A DNA stretch of 54,632 nucleotides from Candidatus Zhuqueibacterota bacterium (GCA_016928775.1 JAFGKD010000070.1:1-54632), one strand, 5' to 3'; positions 33,947 through 43,128 are shown, counted from the first letter of the stretch. Made by a program: numbers and translations. Notes: generated from the letters alone by a model not told the origin.

Positions 33947-35785
33947 TCAGAGCATTTGCAAAAGATGGGCGGTGGCGCGCTTTACATAATCATCTTGATG
34001 CTCGATCAAAGCCTGCAGCGCGGATCGAGCTGGCGCCGCTTTTGCGCCAATTTCAGTCAGGGCGTTGAGTGCGCGCAGCACGACTTTGCTGTTGCTATGA
34101 TGCAGCAGCTTGATCAGAGCGTTAACGCCATCATCAACCTGCCCGATGGCAACCAATGCCTCTGCTGCCACTGCGACGACATCACCATCCGCATCGTGTA
34201 GCAGCGTGATGAGGTCTTTTGCTGCCGTTTCGGCTTTTTCGGCTAAAATCAGGCAGCCGGTAGCCGCCCAAAATCGTACCGTTGCATCCGGGTCTTTGAG
34301 GCGCTTGCGTAATTCAGCAAGGTGGAATTCATCATAATCAGTGGCCATTTCTGCCGTTTCCAGAATACGCTCCAAATCGTAAAGATCAGAGTGCACATAA
34401 TCATAAACCGTGCTGATTTTCGATATATCGACAAGCTTGCCCTCGGGCAAAAAGCCCGAGTCTCGCACCGCCAGCATCCATTGCCGCAGCTCGGCTCGTA
34501 GCAGATCGGCTATTTCTTTATAGGCCGGATCATAGATCAGATTGTTCACTTCCCAGGGATCATTTTTTGAATCGTACAATTCTTCCGCCGGCTTTGCTTC
34601 CCAGAAGCGGCGTTGAATCTCATTGCAGCGGCCCGCATGGTACTCAACTTCCCAGGAGCGCGACAACGGTGCTCGCCACAGGTATTGCAGATATTGGCCA
34701 TAGGGTCGATGCGGATTGTAGTTGCGCGTGTAACGGAATTGTTTATCACGAATCGTGCGACTCAAATCGTATCGTTCATCCATGCGCCCACGATAAGATT
34801 GGGCGAACTGGCGCGGCTTTTCCTTAAAGTGACCGAGAAAAGCGTGTCCTTGCATATGAGCTGGTGGCTGCACGCCCGCCAGGCTGAGCACTGTTTTGGG
34901 AAAATCCACAAACGTGACGATTTGATCAGTGCGACTGCCCGGTTTGCCGGGTGCAAGGTGCTGATATTTTTGGGGAAACCGAATCATCAAAGGCACATGC
35001 AGGCCGGAATCGTACAAAAACCGTTTGGATCGTGCCAAAACACCGCCGTGATCAGAGTAGTAAAAAACGATGGTATTTTCGGCCAGGCCATTATCAGCCA
35101 ATTCCTGCAAAATCGCCCCGACTTGCCTATCCAGATCTTCGATTTTGTCATAGTATTGCGCCCAGTCGTGCCGTACGTCCGGTGTATCCGGGTGGTATGG
35201 CGGGATCGGCACCTCCCGGGGACGATGCCGCAACTCGCTGGACGGGATGCTCTCATGCACGGAGCTCTCATGACTGACACCCAGATTCAAAATTGCAAAA
35301 AAGGGCTGGCCTTCAGCGCGATTTATATAGTAGGCGTGCCGGCTCGACTCATCCCAGCCATCCTTGTCTTCACCGAGATAGTTATAGTCGGTTTTTGCAT
35401 TATTGGTACAATAATAGCCGGCCTGGTGCAGATAGACGGGATATTTTTGTATAAAATCGGGGATCGGATAGCGGCTGCGCATATGCTCGTTGCCCAGACT
35501 ATTGGCATACAGACCGGTGATTAGTGTATTGCGAGATGGAGCACAGACCGGCGTCGTGGCAAAAGCGTTTTCATAAAGTACGCTCTCTTTAGCCAGTTTG
35601 TCAAAGTTGGGCGTCGTGGCAAACGCATCACCATAGCAGCCGAAAAATGGGCTATTGTCCTCACTGGTAATCCAAAGGATATTTGGACGATTTTTGCGAT
35701 AAGAGCATCCAATCGACAATCCAAAAGTCAAAACTGCTGCACTTTTCGCCGTCGTGTTCATAAATTGGCGACGTGACTGGATCAT
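33947..35785 (-). CDS. Cys-type sulfatase with C-terminal HEAT repeats
   Basis: 612 residues from the ATG at 35785, which has AGGAGA six bases upstream. SRRQFMNTTAKS plus a hydrophobic run and GLSIGC gives a Tat/lipoprotein-like signal. The sulfatase domain has ILWITSEDNSPFFGCYG (metal Asp), VCAPSRNTLITG with the C-x-P-S-R formylglycine site, and FYYSDHGGVL. It resembles heparan N-sulfatase-like enzymes. The last about 130 residues are HEAT-like repeats (DATVRFWAATGCLILAEKA, GDVVAVAAEALVAIG, SKVVLRALNALTEIG). It needs formylglycine maturation by an enzyme not in this window. It is followed by the GH29 gene in what is probably one transcript. Confidence 0.88.
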   Translation of the reverse strand: MIQSRRQFMNTTAKSAAVLTFGLSIGCSYRKNRPNILWITSEDNSPFFGCYGDAFATTPNFDKLAKESVLYENAFATTPVCAPSRNTLITGLYANSLGNEHMRSRYPIPDFIQKYPVYLHQAGYYCTNNAKTDYNYLGEDKDGWDESSRHAYYINRAEGQPFFAILNLGVSHESSVHESIPSSELRHRPREVPIPPYHPDTPDVRHDWAQYYDKIEDLDRQVGAILQELADNGLAENTIVFYYSDHGGVLARSKRFLYDSGLHVPLMIRFPQKYQHLAPGKPGSRTDQIVTFVDFPKTVLSLAGVQPPAHMQGHAFLGHFKEKPRQFAQSYRGRMDERYDLSRTIRDKQFRYTRNYNPHRPYGQYLQYLWRAPLSRSWEVEYHAGRCNEIQRRFWEAKPAEELYDSKNDPWEVNNLIYDPAYKEIADLLRAELRQWMLAVRDSGFLPEGKLVDISKISTVYDYVHSDLYDLERILETAEMATDYDEFHLAELRKRLKDPDATVRFWAATGCLILAEKAETAAKDLITLLHDADGDVVAVAAEALVAIGQVDDGVNALIKLLHHSNSKVVLRALNALTEIGAKAAPARSALQALIEHQDDYVKRATAHLLQML

Positions 35786-35843
35786 GAGCAATCTCCTGTT
35801 CTATTCGATAAAAAACGGTGATTGATTCCGTGCAGGATAGGTA

Positions 35844-35886
35844 TAAAAAAAGGAGACCAGCTCATTATGTTATTCACCAATCTCCT
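35844..35886 (-). terminator. Terminator of the thrS-infC-rpmI-rplT operon
   Basis: Read on the minus strand, aggaga pairs with tctcct across a 24-base loop and is followed by seven T. It begins 35 bases after the rplT stop. The short stem and large loop make it moderate, but the position is right. Confidence 0.55.
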
Positions 35887-35921
35887 CAGTATTGTTATCC
35901 ACAGATGATAACGGGGAAATT

Positions 35922-36272
35922 TCAGGACGATCGCACTGTCTTGACAACTTGCTCAAAGGCATTGATATCATTCACCGCCAAATCAGCAAGAATTTTCCGA
36001 TTGATATCCAGGCCTTTTTTATTCATTCCATCAATCAATTGTGAATAGGACATATCAAACAAACGCGCGGCGGCGTTGATGCGAGCGATCCAGAGTCTGC
36101 GAAAGACGCGGCGTCGATTGCGACGATCGCGATAGGCGTATTGCAAACCCTTTTCAACTTGTTCTTTTGCGGACTTGAACAAGCGATGCTTTCCGCCATA
36201 ATATCCTTTAGCGGCTTTTAAATATTTATTTCGACGATGCCGCGTTGGCACAGACGAACTTGATCTGGGCAT
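35922..36272 (-). CDS. rplT: 50S ribosomal protein L20
   Basis: 116 residues, the usual length. It begins MPRSSSSVPTRHRRNKYLK, followed by AKGYYGGKHRLF, YRDRRNRRRVFRRLWI and RINAAARLFDMSYS, all L20 signatures. It binds 23S rRNA early in large-subunit assembly. It is the last gene of thrS-infC-rpmI-rplT; pheS and pheT, which often follow, are absent here, and a terminator lies downstream. Confidence 0.97.
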   Translation of the reverse strand: MPRSSSSVPTRHRRNKYLKAAKGYYGGKHRLFKSAKEQVEKGLQYAYRDRRNRRRVFRRLWIARINAAARLFDMSYSQLIDGMNKKGLDINRKILADLAVNDINAFEQVVKTVRSS

Positions 36273-36315
36273 TTTTCCTCCAAAAACTCATTTTATTCAA
36301 TTTATTATACTGCGT

Positions 36316-36510
36316 CTATTTGGAAATCAAATGCCGAACTCTTTTTTCATCCGCCGAAGCAACGAGTCCGGTTTTACGCAGATTTCTTTTTCTTTTTTGA
36401 GATTTTTTCGTCAGAATATGACTGGCATACGCCTTATTGCGACGAATTTTACCACTACCCGTCAAACGGAACCGTTTCGAAGAAGCGCGGTTCGATTTCA
36501 TCTTTGGCAT
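36316..36510 (-). CDS. rpmI: 50S ribosomal protein L35
   Basis: 64 residues: [20 protein letters not shown], then [17 protein letters not shown] and [11 protein letters not shown], typical of L35. It sits between infC and rplT in the standard order. Confidence 0.97.
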   Translation of the reverse strand: MPKMKSNRASSKRFRLTGSGKIRRNKAYASHILTKKSQKRKRNLRKTGLVASADEKRVRHLISK

Positions 36511-36531
36511 TGTCTTGTTACCTCTCGTCAG

Positions 36532-37041
36532 TTATTTTTTTGTCATAAAGAGCACCAGCTGACCGCCCTCAAGTTTGGTATCTTTTTCCACCTTGGCGAT
36601 ATCTTCCAGTGCGTCTTTGAACCTGTCTAAAATTTTCAGTCCGTATTCCCGATGTGCATTTTCCCGGCCCCGAAACATCACCGTTGCTTTAACACGATTA
36701 CCTTGCTCGAGAAATTTGCGGGCGTGCCTCATTTTAAATTCAAAATCGTGATCATCTGTTTTCGGTCGAAACCGAATTTCTTTGGTCACGATAACATGTT
36801 GTTTTTTTCGGTTTTCTTTCTCCTTTTTGGCAATTTCGTATTTGTACTTGCCAAAATCCATGATCCTGCACACTGGCGGCTTGGCGTCTGGCGCAAGTTC
36901 AACGAGATCCAAACCGGCTTCATCAGCTTTTTTCTGCGCCTCCGATACGTTCATGATACCGATTTGTTCGCCATCTTCGCTTATAAGCCTGACTGATGTG
37001 GCATCAATTTCTTCATTAACACGAACTGGTCTTTTCTTGAT
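36532..37041 (-). CDS. infC: Translation initiation factor IF-3, probable ATC start
   Basis: 169 residues. N-domain: RVNEEIDATSVRLI, then AQKKADEAGLDLVELAPDA; C-domain: EIRFRPKTDDHDFEFKMRHA, KVKATVMFRGRE-type strand and the helix ending near the C-terminus. IF-3 binds the 30S subunit and checks initiator pairing. No ATG, GTG or TTG gives a sensible start: the TTG at 37047 directly abuts the Shine-Dalgarno GGAGG with no spacing. The ATC at 37039-37041, six bases after GGAGG, is ideally placed. Rare AUU/AUC/AUA starts are the known hallmark of infC in other bacteria, where IF-3 represses its own translation by discriminating against them. The same control is likely here. Confidence 0.95.
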   Translation of the reverse strand: MKKRPVRVNEEIDATSVRLISEDGEQIGIMNVSEAQKKADEAGLDLVELAPDAKPPVCRIMDFGKYKYEIAKKEKENRKKQHVIVTKEIRFRPKTDDHDFEFKMRHARKFLEQGNRVKATVMFRGRENAHREYGLKILDRFKDALEDIAKVEKDTKLEGGQLVLFMTKK

Positions 37042-37073
37042 TGTCAACCTCCATTAATCGGTGAATAAAACAT

Positions 37074-38993
37074 TTATGACAAGGTTTTTGACATCACCTT
37101 ATCATGGATCATCTTGACAAACGCTTGTATTGTTGATGATCCCTGGTCGCCATCATGACGCTTACGGACAGCAACCGTATTGGATTCGATTTCTTTTTGC
37201 CCGATGATGAGCATATATGGGACTTTGGTTGTTTCTGCTTCTCGTATTTTATAACCCACTTTTTCGCTTCGATCATCCACTTCCGACCGGATATGAGCTT
37301 GTAAAAGCTCTGCATTGATTTTATGGGCATGCTCGTGCTGTAAATCAGTGATCGGTATCACGACAACCTGAACAGGTGCCAACCACAGCGGAAACGCGCC
37401 GGCGTAATGTTCAATAAGAACGCCAAAGAAACGCTCGAGCGAACCCAGGAGGGCTCGATGCACCATGATTGGTCGGTGTTTTTCACCATCCGCGCCGATA
37501 TAAGTGATGTCGAAGCGTTCCGGCTCGTTAAAATCGACTTGAATGGTGGAGCATTGCCATGATCGACCAATAGAATCTCTAATTTTTATATCAATTTTAG
37601 GGCCATAAAACACACCTTCACCCGGATCGATCTCATAGGCAACGCCGGTTTTTTCCAGGCCTTTCCTGAGCGCTTCGGTCGCGCGATCCCAGTTGTCGGG
37701 CGTGCCAACGTATTTTTCCGGTCGAGTCGAAAGATAAACATCTATATCATCAAATCCGAATGCTTTTAGCAAACCGGTTGAAAAATCGATGAGCTTCACA
37801 ACCTCATCGTTTAGTTGATCCGGGCGGCAAAAAATATGCGCATCATCCTGAGTGAATCCCCGGACGCGCATGAGACCATGCAAAACGCCCGATCGCTCGT
37901 AGCGATAGACCGTGCCCAATTCCGCCCAACGATAGGGCAAATCACGGTAACTGCGTGTTTTGCTTTTAAAGATCAACAAGTGAAACGGGCAATTCATTGG
38001 TTTTACGAGATAATCCTGTTCATCCACCTCCATGGGTGAATACATATTTTCACTGAAAAAGTCAAGGTGGCCGCTGGTATTCCACAAATTTTTGCGTGCG
38101 ATATGGGGTGAATTGACAAATTCATAGCCCGCCTCGAGATGGCGTTGCTTCCAAAATTCCTCGATTTTATGGCGAATGAATGCGCCCTTTGGGTGCCACA
38201 GCACCAATCCTGGACCGATTTCATCCTGAATGCTGAACAGATCAAGTTCTTTACCAAGGCGGCGATGGTCTCGTTTTTTGGCTTCCTCCAAACGGTGCAA
38301 AAACTCATCCAACTGCGACTTTTTTGGAAAGGCAATCCCGTAGAGCCGTTGCAGCATGGGATTTTTCTCATCGCCCAGCCAGTAAGCGCCAGCGATGCTC
38401 AAAAGTTTAAAATACTTGATATAGCCGGTTGATGGCAGATGCGGACCGCGACAGAGGTCGATAAAGTCGCCCTCCTTGTAAATACTTGGCGGTTCGCCCA
38501 GCCGCTCAATCTGTTCTACCTTGTAATCTTCTTTTCGTTGATTAAAAATCTCAATCGCTTCATCGACTGAAAGCTCAGCTCGTTCAAAGGGCCGATCGGC
38601 TTTGACGATGTCGGCCATTTTTTGTTCAATTTTGTCAAAGTCTTCGAGGCTGATGCTATGTCCGGCATCAATATCGTAATAGAAACCCTCATCGACTGGC
38701 GGGCCAAAAGCGAACTTGGCATCCGGAAAAACCTGTTTTACAGCATGCGCCATCACATGGGCGGAGCTATGCCAAAAGACATCTTTGCCTTCCCGGGAAT
38801 CAAACGTCAGAAACCGGAGTGCACCGCCATGCGGCAGGGCGCGCTGCAAATCATAGACGGCCTCATCAATTTTCACAGCGACGGCTTCTTTTTTAAGGCG
38901 TCCGTTGATTTCATGCAAAATGTCCAGTCCGGTCACACCGTGCTCGTACTGTTTGACGTTTCCATCCGGGAATATAATTTTTATATCTGGCAC
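37074..38993 (-). CDS. thrS: Threonyl-tRNA synthetase
   Basis: 639 residues from the GTG at 38993, with AAAGG eight bases upstream. The open frame continues to 39116 but would run through tRNA-Val. N-terminal TGS domain (IKIIFPDGNVKQYEHGVTG), editing domain with HSSAHVMAHAVKQVFPDA and a catalytic class II core with YLVKPMNCPFHLLIFKS (zinc Cys), RVRGFTQDDAHIFCRPDQL and MVHRALLGSLERFFGVLIEH. A C-terminal anticodon-binding domain starts around VQVVVIPITD. The length is normal. It lies directly behind four tRNA genes and before infC. Confidence 0.97.
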   Translation of the reverse strand: MPDIKIIFPDGNVKQYEHGVTGLDILHEINGRLKKEAVAVKIDEAVYDLQRALPHGGALRFLTFDSREGKDVFWHSSAHVMAHAVKQVFPDAKFAFGPPVDEGFYYDIDAGHSISLEDFDKIEQKMADIVKADRPFERAELSVDEAIEIFNQRKEDYKVEQIERLGEPPSIYKEGDFIDLCRGPHLPSTGYIKYFKLLSIAGAYWLGDEKNPMLQRLYGIAFPKKSQLDEFLHRLEEAKKRDHRRLGKELDLFSIQDEIGPGLVLWHPKGAFIRHKIEEFWKQRHLEAGYEFVNSPHIARKNLWNTSGHLDFFSENMYSPMEVDEQDYLVKPMNCPFHLLIFKSKTRSYRDLPYRWAELGTVYRYERSGVLHGLMRVRGFTQDDAHIFCRPDQLNDEVVKLIDFSTGLLKAFGFDDIDVYLSTRPEKYVGTPDNWDRATEALRKGLEKTGVAYEIDPGEGVFYGPKIDIKIRDSIGRSWQCSTIQVDFNEPERFDITYIGADGEKHRPIMVHRALLGSLERFFGVLIEHYAGAFPLWLAPVQVVVIPITDLQHEHAHKINAELLQAHIRSEVDDRSEKVGYKIREAETTKVPYMLIIGQKEIESNTVAVRKRHDGDQGSSTIQAFVKMIHDKVMSKTLS

Positions 38994-39074
38994 GTCCGTA
39001 CCTTTCGTGTTGGGTCGCGACCTAAAACCAAAAACCGCCTTCGAGAGGCGGCCTGGATGTGCTTTCAAATGTCG

Positions 39075-39148
39075 TGGGCGGTACTGGATTTGAACCAGTG
39101 ACCCCTTGCATGTCAAGCAAGTACTCTAACCAACTGAGCTAACCGCCC
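39075..39148 (-). tRNA. tRNA-Val (GAC)
   Basis: A 74-base cloverleaf with acceptor gggcggt/accgccc, discriminator A, anticodon stem cttgc/gcaag and loop TTGACAT, giving anticodon GAC. The T-arm actgg-ttcaaat-ccagt is perfect. CCA is not encoded. It is the last of four co-directional tRNAs before thrS. Confidence 0.95.
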
Positions 39149-39231
39149 GTACATATTTGGTCTAAGATACTCATAAAAAAAGCGCAACAAGATGGTCACG
39201 CCGTTGGTTATTCGCAAAGAACTTTCCATTG

Positions 39232-39317
39232 TGCCGAGGGCCGGAATCGAACCGGCACGGACATAAATGCCCGAGGGATTTTAAGTCCCTTGCGTCTACC
39301 AATTTCGCCACCCCGGC
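39232..39317 (-). tRNA. tRNA-Leu (TAA)
   Basis: 86 bases with acceptor gccgggg/cctcggc, one G-U pair, and discriminator A. The anticodon stem aggga/tccct has loop CTTAAAA, anticodon TAA. The long variable arm (cgggcatttatgtccg) is typical of leucine tRNAs. Confidence 0.95.
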
Positions 39318-39331
39318 CAGGCTCGGCTTGT

Positions 39332-39406
<75 letters not shown>

Positions 39407-39413
39407 ACCAGTG

Positions 39414-39485
39414 AGCGGGAGACGAGATTCGAACTCGCGACCCCAACCTTGGCAAGGTTGTGTTCTACCACTGAACTACTCCCGC
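39414..39485 (-). tRNA. tRNA-Gly (GCC)
   Basis: 72 bases with acceptor gcgggag/ctcccgc and discriminator T. The anticodon stem caacc/ggttg has loop TTGCCAA, anticodon GCC. It is the first gene of the tRNA-thrS transcription unit. Confidence 0.95.
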
Positions 39486-39499
39486 TAAAAGGGTTTGTC

Positions 39500-39528
39500 A
39501 ATATAGCCATTTTACACAAGTTATGCAA
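39500..39528 (-). promoter_or_regulatory. Promoter of the tRNA-Gly-Cys-Leu-Val (thrS) unit
   Basis: On the minus strand, -35 TTGCAT (39523-39528) and -10 TATATT (39500-39505) are 17 bases apart. The -10 ends 14 bases before the 5' end of tRNA-Gly. The four tRNAs and thrS have no other clear promoter between them. Confidence 0.65.
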
Positions 39529-39536
39529 GATTTTTT

Positions 39537-40583
39537 TTACTGTCCCAGCAAATCTTGTACGTTATACCACATGCCGCGGAACTTTTTTAAATCGGGATTG
39601 GCTAATTCTTTGCAATCGCACCTGCCACCCTCACCATCTGGCATCAACACTGTTCCATCATCACTGAATATCTGAAATCGATCCGATTGCTGATAAATGG
39701 CCATGGCCTCTGGATTAAATTGCTCAAACTGGCCAAAGTCCAGCTGATCGCTCTTGCTCGGTTGATTACCCTTTTTGCCATCCCACAGGTAGAGTACTGA
39801 GCCCGGTTCGCCATCCGAGGCGCCGCCTATGACAAAATAGCTCCCCAGTCGCTGATTATATTCGAGACTGCGCACGCCAAGACCGTTTAGATCCAGTAAA
39901 AAAACATCACCAAATTTCGGTACACTCGCTCCGGCCGCTACTTCAAGTGGATTAAGAAATTCAACCAAAAGCGCTTTGCCAAACGGTACCGGATTGCGGA
40001 ACGCAATGAACAAAGAATTGCCATCCGGCCGCGCCGCCAAGCCCTCAATATTCACACCACGCTCTTTTGGCGCTAACCGTTCATTTTTCTTATCATTCGG
40101 TTGAAAAGCATCGACTATATTCAGTCTTTTGAATTCATCAAGTTGTATCATATCTTCCATTAAAAATTGATAGGAGCGACCGACTGGCGTAATGACATAC
40201 GATCGTGGATCAATCCGAACCGCAAAAAATTGATGCCGGTTGCGCCGCAGGCGGCCTTTTTTATCTCGGCCATGCGATGTGATAAAAAAGTAATAATCAC
40301 CAAGCTGTGCTGCCCCTTCGATATCAGATTCCGGGCTTTTATCGTCATAGGTAATTCGTAAAAAAGCTGCAAGATCGAAGGTTGATACCGGAGCTTGTTT
40401 CCGGACATGGTAAATTCGCAGCGTATTGTCCTCATCATTCGCTATGATAAAATGTGTGCTGTCGACTGCCAAAGCAGCGGATGCGTCGCACATATCTGTG
40501 TATTCGTCTGCTATCGCTCGCGGTACACCGTTTGTTTTGATAGAAAAAAGGAGCAACGCCAGCACAATTTTACTCATCTGCAT
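39537..40583 (-). CDS. DUF3616 exported beta-propeller-like protein
   Basis: 348 residues. A short hydrophobic start (MQMSKIVLALLLFSIKTNG) suggests a signal peptide, though it is weak. The family signature near the start is CDASAALAVDSTHFIIANDE. DIEGAAQLGDYYFFITSHGR, NIEGLAARPDGNSLFIAFRN and FGDVFLLDLNGLGVRS then follow. This is the DUF3616 family, probably a propeller; no activity is known. It lies 21 bases after rsgA on the same strand and is likely its last operon partner. The tRNA promoter lies directly after its stop. Confidence 0.75.
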   Translation of the reverse strand: MQMSKIVLALLLFSIKTNGVPRAIADEYTDMCDASAALAVDSTHFIIANDEDNTLRIYHVRKQAPVSTFDLAAFLRITYDDKSPESDIEGAAQLGDYYFFITSHGRDKKGRLRRNRHQFFAVRIDPRSYVITPVGRSYQFLMEDMIQLDEFKRLNIVDAFQPNDKKNERLAPKERGVNIEGLAARPDGNSLFIAFRNPVPFGKALLVEFLNPLEVAAGASVPKFGDVFLLDLNGLGVRSLEYNQRLGSYFVIGGASDGEPGSVLYLWDGKKGNQPSKSDQLDFGQFEQFNPEAMAIYQQSDRFQIFSDDGTVLMPDGEGGRCDCKELANPDLKKFRGMWYNVQDLLGQ

Positions 40584-40604
40584 GTGGATTGCTTTTCTTT
40601 TGCT

Positions 40605-41693
40605 TTACTCTTCTCCGCGCCACTTGTTGATCTGACGGATACTTTTTGAAATAGATTTCCAACGTTTTTTGCTGTTTTGCCGAGTCACCCAGTTCTCTTT
40701 GCGAGCGCGGTAAGCGATTTCACCTTGTAGTTTGAGGTAACTCTCATATCGATCGGGCGACAATTCACCCTCTGCCACGGCGCGCAAAACGGCGCAGTCG
40801 GGTTCATTGATATGTTGGCAATCATTAAAACGACAATAAGCGGCAATTTGTTCAATATCATCAAAAGATTTTATGAGCCCTTCTTCACCATCCCATAATT
40901 GAATGGAGCGCATACCCGGATTATCGATGAGAATACCACCGCCTTGCAATACAACCAGCTCGCGATGCGTTGTCGTGTGTCTGCCCTTGTCCTTATACTC
41001 GCCTGTTTCTGCCACCTTGAATTTTTCAGCGCCTAAAATTCGATTGATAATAGTAGATTTTCCAACGCCAGAAGAGCCCAAGAGCGCAACGGTTTTTCCA
41101 GACGAAAGATAATTGTGCAGCACACTGACACCGCTGCCTTCTGTAGCGCTCAAAACGTGTATATCGACACCAATAGTGATTTCCTTCAGGTACTCTACTA
41201 TTTCTTCCACACTATTGCAAAGATCAGCCTTGTTGAGCAGCAGAACCGGTTGCGCCCCACTGTCCCATATCACGGTCAGATATCGTTCAATTCGCCGAGG
41301 ATTGAGTTCTTCATTCAAAGCTGCGACAAGAAAAATGGTATCCACATTGGCAACCAGCACCTGTTCGTCAGCGATTTGTTGACGTCCTTTGCGCGTCGTG
41401 GTATCGCGTGAGATTTTGGTGCGCCGCGGCAGAATATGCTGGATAATGGCTTTATCTTCATTCGGCGTGTTCTTGGTCAACACCCAGTCACCGATCACTG
41501 GAAAATCAGCCATGGATTCAGCAGTGTGTCGCAATTTCCCGGCAATCACCGCATCCTTTTCGCCAAACTCGCCGATGACACGATAGTGCTTTTTTTGCTG
41601 CAGCGATACTCGAGCACGACTCAATTCCCCATGACTATACTCATGATAGTGCGCTTGAAAAAAATCATTCCAACCGAGATCAAATAAATTCAA
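40605..41693 (-). CDS. rsgA: Ribosome small subunit biogenesis GTPase RsgA
   Basis: 362 residues from a TTG start with AGGAG eight bases upstream; no ATG fits. The order is an OB-fold, then a circularly permuted GTPase: LLNKADLC (G4), then LLGSSGVGKSTIINRILG (P-loop), and DNPGMRSIQLW (G3). A zinc knuckle, CRFNDCQHINEPDCAVLRAV, follows near the C-terminus. The permuted G4-G1-G3 order identifies the family. It checks maturation of the 30S subunit. The stop codon of trmB (41697) is three bases upstream of this start. Confidence 0.95.
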   Translation of the reverse strand: MNLFDLGWNDFFQAHYHEYSHGELSRARVSLQQKKHYRVIGEFGEKDAVIAGKLRHTAESMADFPVIGDWVLTKNTPNEDKAIIQHILPRRTKISRDTTTRKGRQQIADEQVLVANVDTIFLVAALNEELNPRRIERYLTVIWDSGAQPVLLLNKADLCNSVEEIVEYLKEITIGVDIHVLSATEGSGVSVLHNYLSSGKTVALLGSSGVGKSTIINRILGAEKFKVAETGEYKDKGRHTTTHRELVVLQGGGILIDNPGMRSIQLWDGEEGLIKSFDDIEQIAAYCRFNDCQHINEPDCAVLRAVAEGELSPDRYESYLKLQGEIAYRARKENWVTRQNSKKRWKSISKSIRQINKWRGEE

Positions 41694-41696
41694 TAT

Positions 41697-42353
41697 TTAC
41701 TCCTGAAGACATAAGCGAAAAAGCGGATGGCCGCTTTCCTGAAATTTTTTTTCAAATAAACTGATCGGCTGTTGCGGATCTATTCTTTCTACGACTAACT
41801 TTTTTTCTGTTAAAATGGTCCAGGCGATTGCAAATTCTTCGACATACATCAGCCAATTGCTGCGGATTTCAATATTGTTTGTGATGCGCGGCAAAACCAC
41901 AAAAAGCGGGTGGCCGTAAATGCGTCTCTTGATGTGCGCTTTTTTAGGCCATGGATTGGGATAAAGTATGTAATGATGCCGGACGTGCCAATTTGAATCG
42001 GCAACCAAACGCCAAAAATCGAATTGGTCGGCTCGGGTAAAGACAACATTTTCCGGAATCTCTTTGCTGCGGGTTTTCTGCAGCCTTACCATCGACTTGT
42101 CAAGACCAATCACCAGACAGTCCGGATATTTTTGCGCCAAAAAGAGTGTGCTAAAACCAGTACCGCATCCAGAATCCAATATAATCGCATCACATTTGCA
42201 CTTTTGCACCTGATCATTAACTTTTGCGAAAGCTATCATGTCAAAATCAGAAACGGGTTTTAAATACTCGGATGTGGCATGATTTTGAACAATCGCCTCG
42301 AGTTTTTTGTGAACCGATTCCTGGTTGGAAAATATGCATCGACTATTTCCCAT
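41697..42353 (-). CDS. trmB: TrmB-like tRNA (guanine-N7-)-methyltransferase
   Basis: 218 residues. A SAM-binding fold starts with IILDSGCGTGFSTLFLA and VIGLDKS. The family motif is YPNPWPKKAHIKRRIYGHP, matching the (F/Y)-P-(D/N)-P-W-P-K-x-x-H-x-K-R-R signature of TrmB, which makes m7G46 in tRNA. The sequence is divergent: the start is atypical and the second half short, so a related tRNA methylase is possible. It overlaps the end of coaX by 11 bases. Confidence 0.8.
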   Translation of the reverse strand: MGNSRCIFSNQESVHKKLEAIVQNHATSEYLKPVSDFDMIAFAKVNDQVQKCKCDAIILDSGCGTGFSTLFLAQKYPDCLVIGLDKSMVRLQKTRSKEIPENVVFTRADQFDFWRLVADSNWHVRHHYILYPNPWPKKAHIKRRIYGHPLFVVLPRITNNIEIRSNWLMYVEEFAIAWTILTEKKLVVERIDPQQPISLFEKKFQESGHPLFRLCLQE

Positions 42354-43128
42354 GCGACTCTCGATTCTTCACGCGATTGTAAATGATTCGCAAACCTTCC
42401 AGTGTCAGAAAGGAATCCAGAATATATTCGGTTCGTAATTCATTCAACACGAGTCGTGCGAGACCACCGGTGGCAATATTAGTCGTCGCTTGTCCCAATT
42501 CTTCTTTAATCCTCTTGGTAAATCCTTCCACCATCTCAACCGCGCCATACATAAGACCGGACTGAATACTGCTTTCCGTTGTTTTGCCTATAATCTTGTT
42601 CGGAAACGACAGATAGACGCGCGGTAATTTTGCCGCTTTTTGATGTAAGATCATCGATGACATTTCAATTCCTGGCGCAATGATGCCGCCAAGGTATTCT
42701 CCTTTTACAGAAACGACATCAAAGGTCGTCGCCGTACCAAAATCGACAATGATGAGCGGACCACCATATTTAAAAAAACCGCCAACTGCGTTGCACAATC
42801 GGTCAGCACCAACGGCTGCGGGATTATCATATCTAATATCAATACCAAGATCCAACGTTGAATCGACGGTGATCGAATCACAGTGCAGGTATTTGACCGA
42901 CATTTTTTCAAAGGTATGCCGGATATCGGGTACAACTGAGCTGATGGCCACGCCTGTTGTACCTGTGATATCATATCCATTGGCCTGGGCAATCGACTTC
43001 ATCATGATCCAGGTTTCATCTTCGGTTCTATCCAGGGTGCTGGACAGCCGCCAATGGGCACAGAGATGTTGTTGATTAAACAAACCAGCGGCAATCTGGG
43101 TGTTGCCGATATCAATTGCAAGTATCAT
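42343..43128 (-). CDS. coaX: Type III pantothenate kinase
   Basis: 261 residues. ASKHA-type motifs: ILAIDIGNTQIAAGLF (phosphate 1), GADRLCNAVGG, and IIVDFGTATTFDVV (phosphate 2), followed by GGIIAPGIEMS. It phosphorylates pantothenate, the first step of coenzyme A synthesis. It overlaps both birA upstream and trmB downstream, a common bacterial pairing of birA and coaX. Confidence 0.95.
   Translation of the reverse strand: MILAIDIGNTQIAAGLFNQQHLCAHWRLSSTLDRTEDETWIMMKSIAQANGYDITGTTGVAISSVVPDIRHTFEKMSVKYLHCDSITVDSTLDLGIDIRYDNPAAVGADRLCNAVGGFFKYGGPLIIVDFGTATTFDVVSVKGEYLGGIIAPGIEMSSMILHQKAAKLPRVYLSFPNKIIGKTTESSIQSGLMYGAVEMVEGFTKRIKEELGQATTNIATGGLARLVLNELRTEYILDSFLTLEGLRIIYNRVKNRESHGK

Noticed and set aside
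34613..35524. 303-residue open frame on the plus strand
   Set aside because: It lies wholly antisense to the sulfatase gene, whose motifs (C-x-P-S-R, SDHG) are clear. Its translation has no recognisable domain pattern.
38994..39074. T-box leader before thrS
   Set aside because: Only about 80 bases separate tRNA-Val from thrS. No specifier loop, T-box or terminator is visible, and the tRNA unit's promoter is far upstream.
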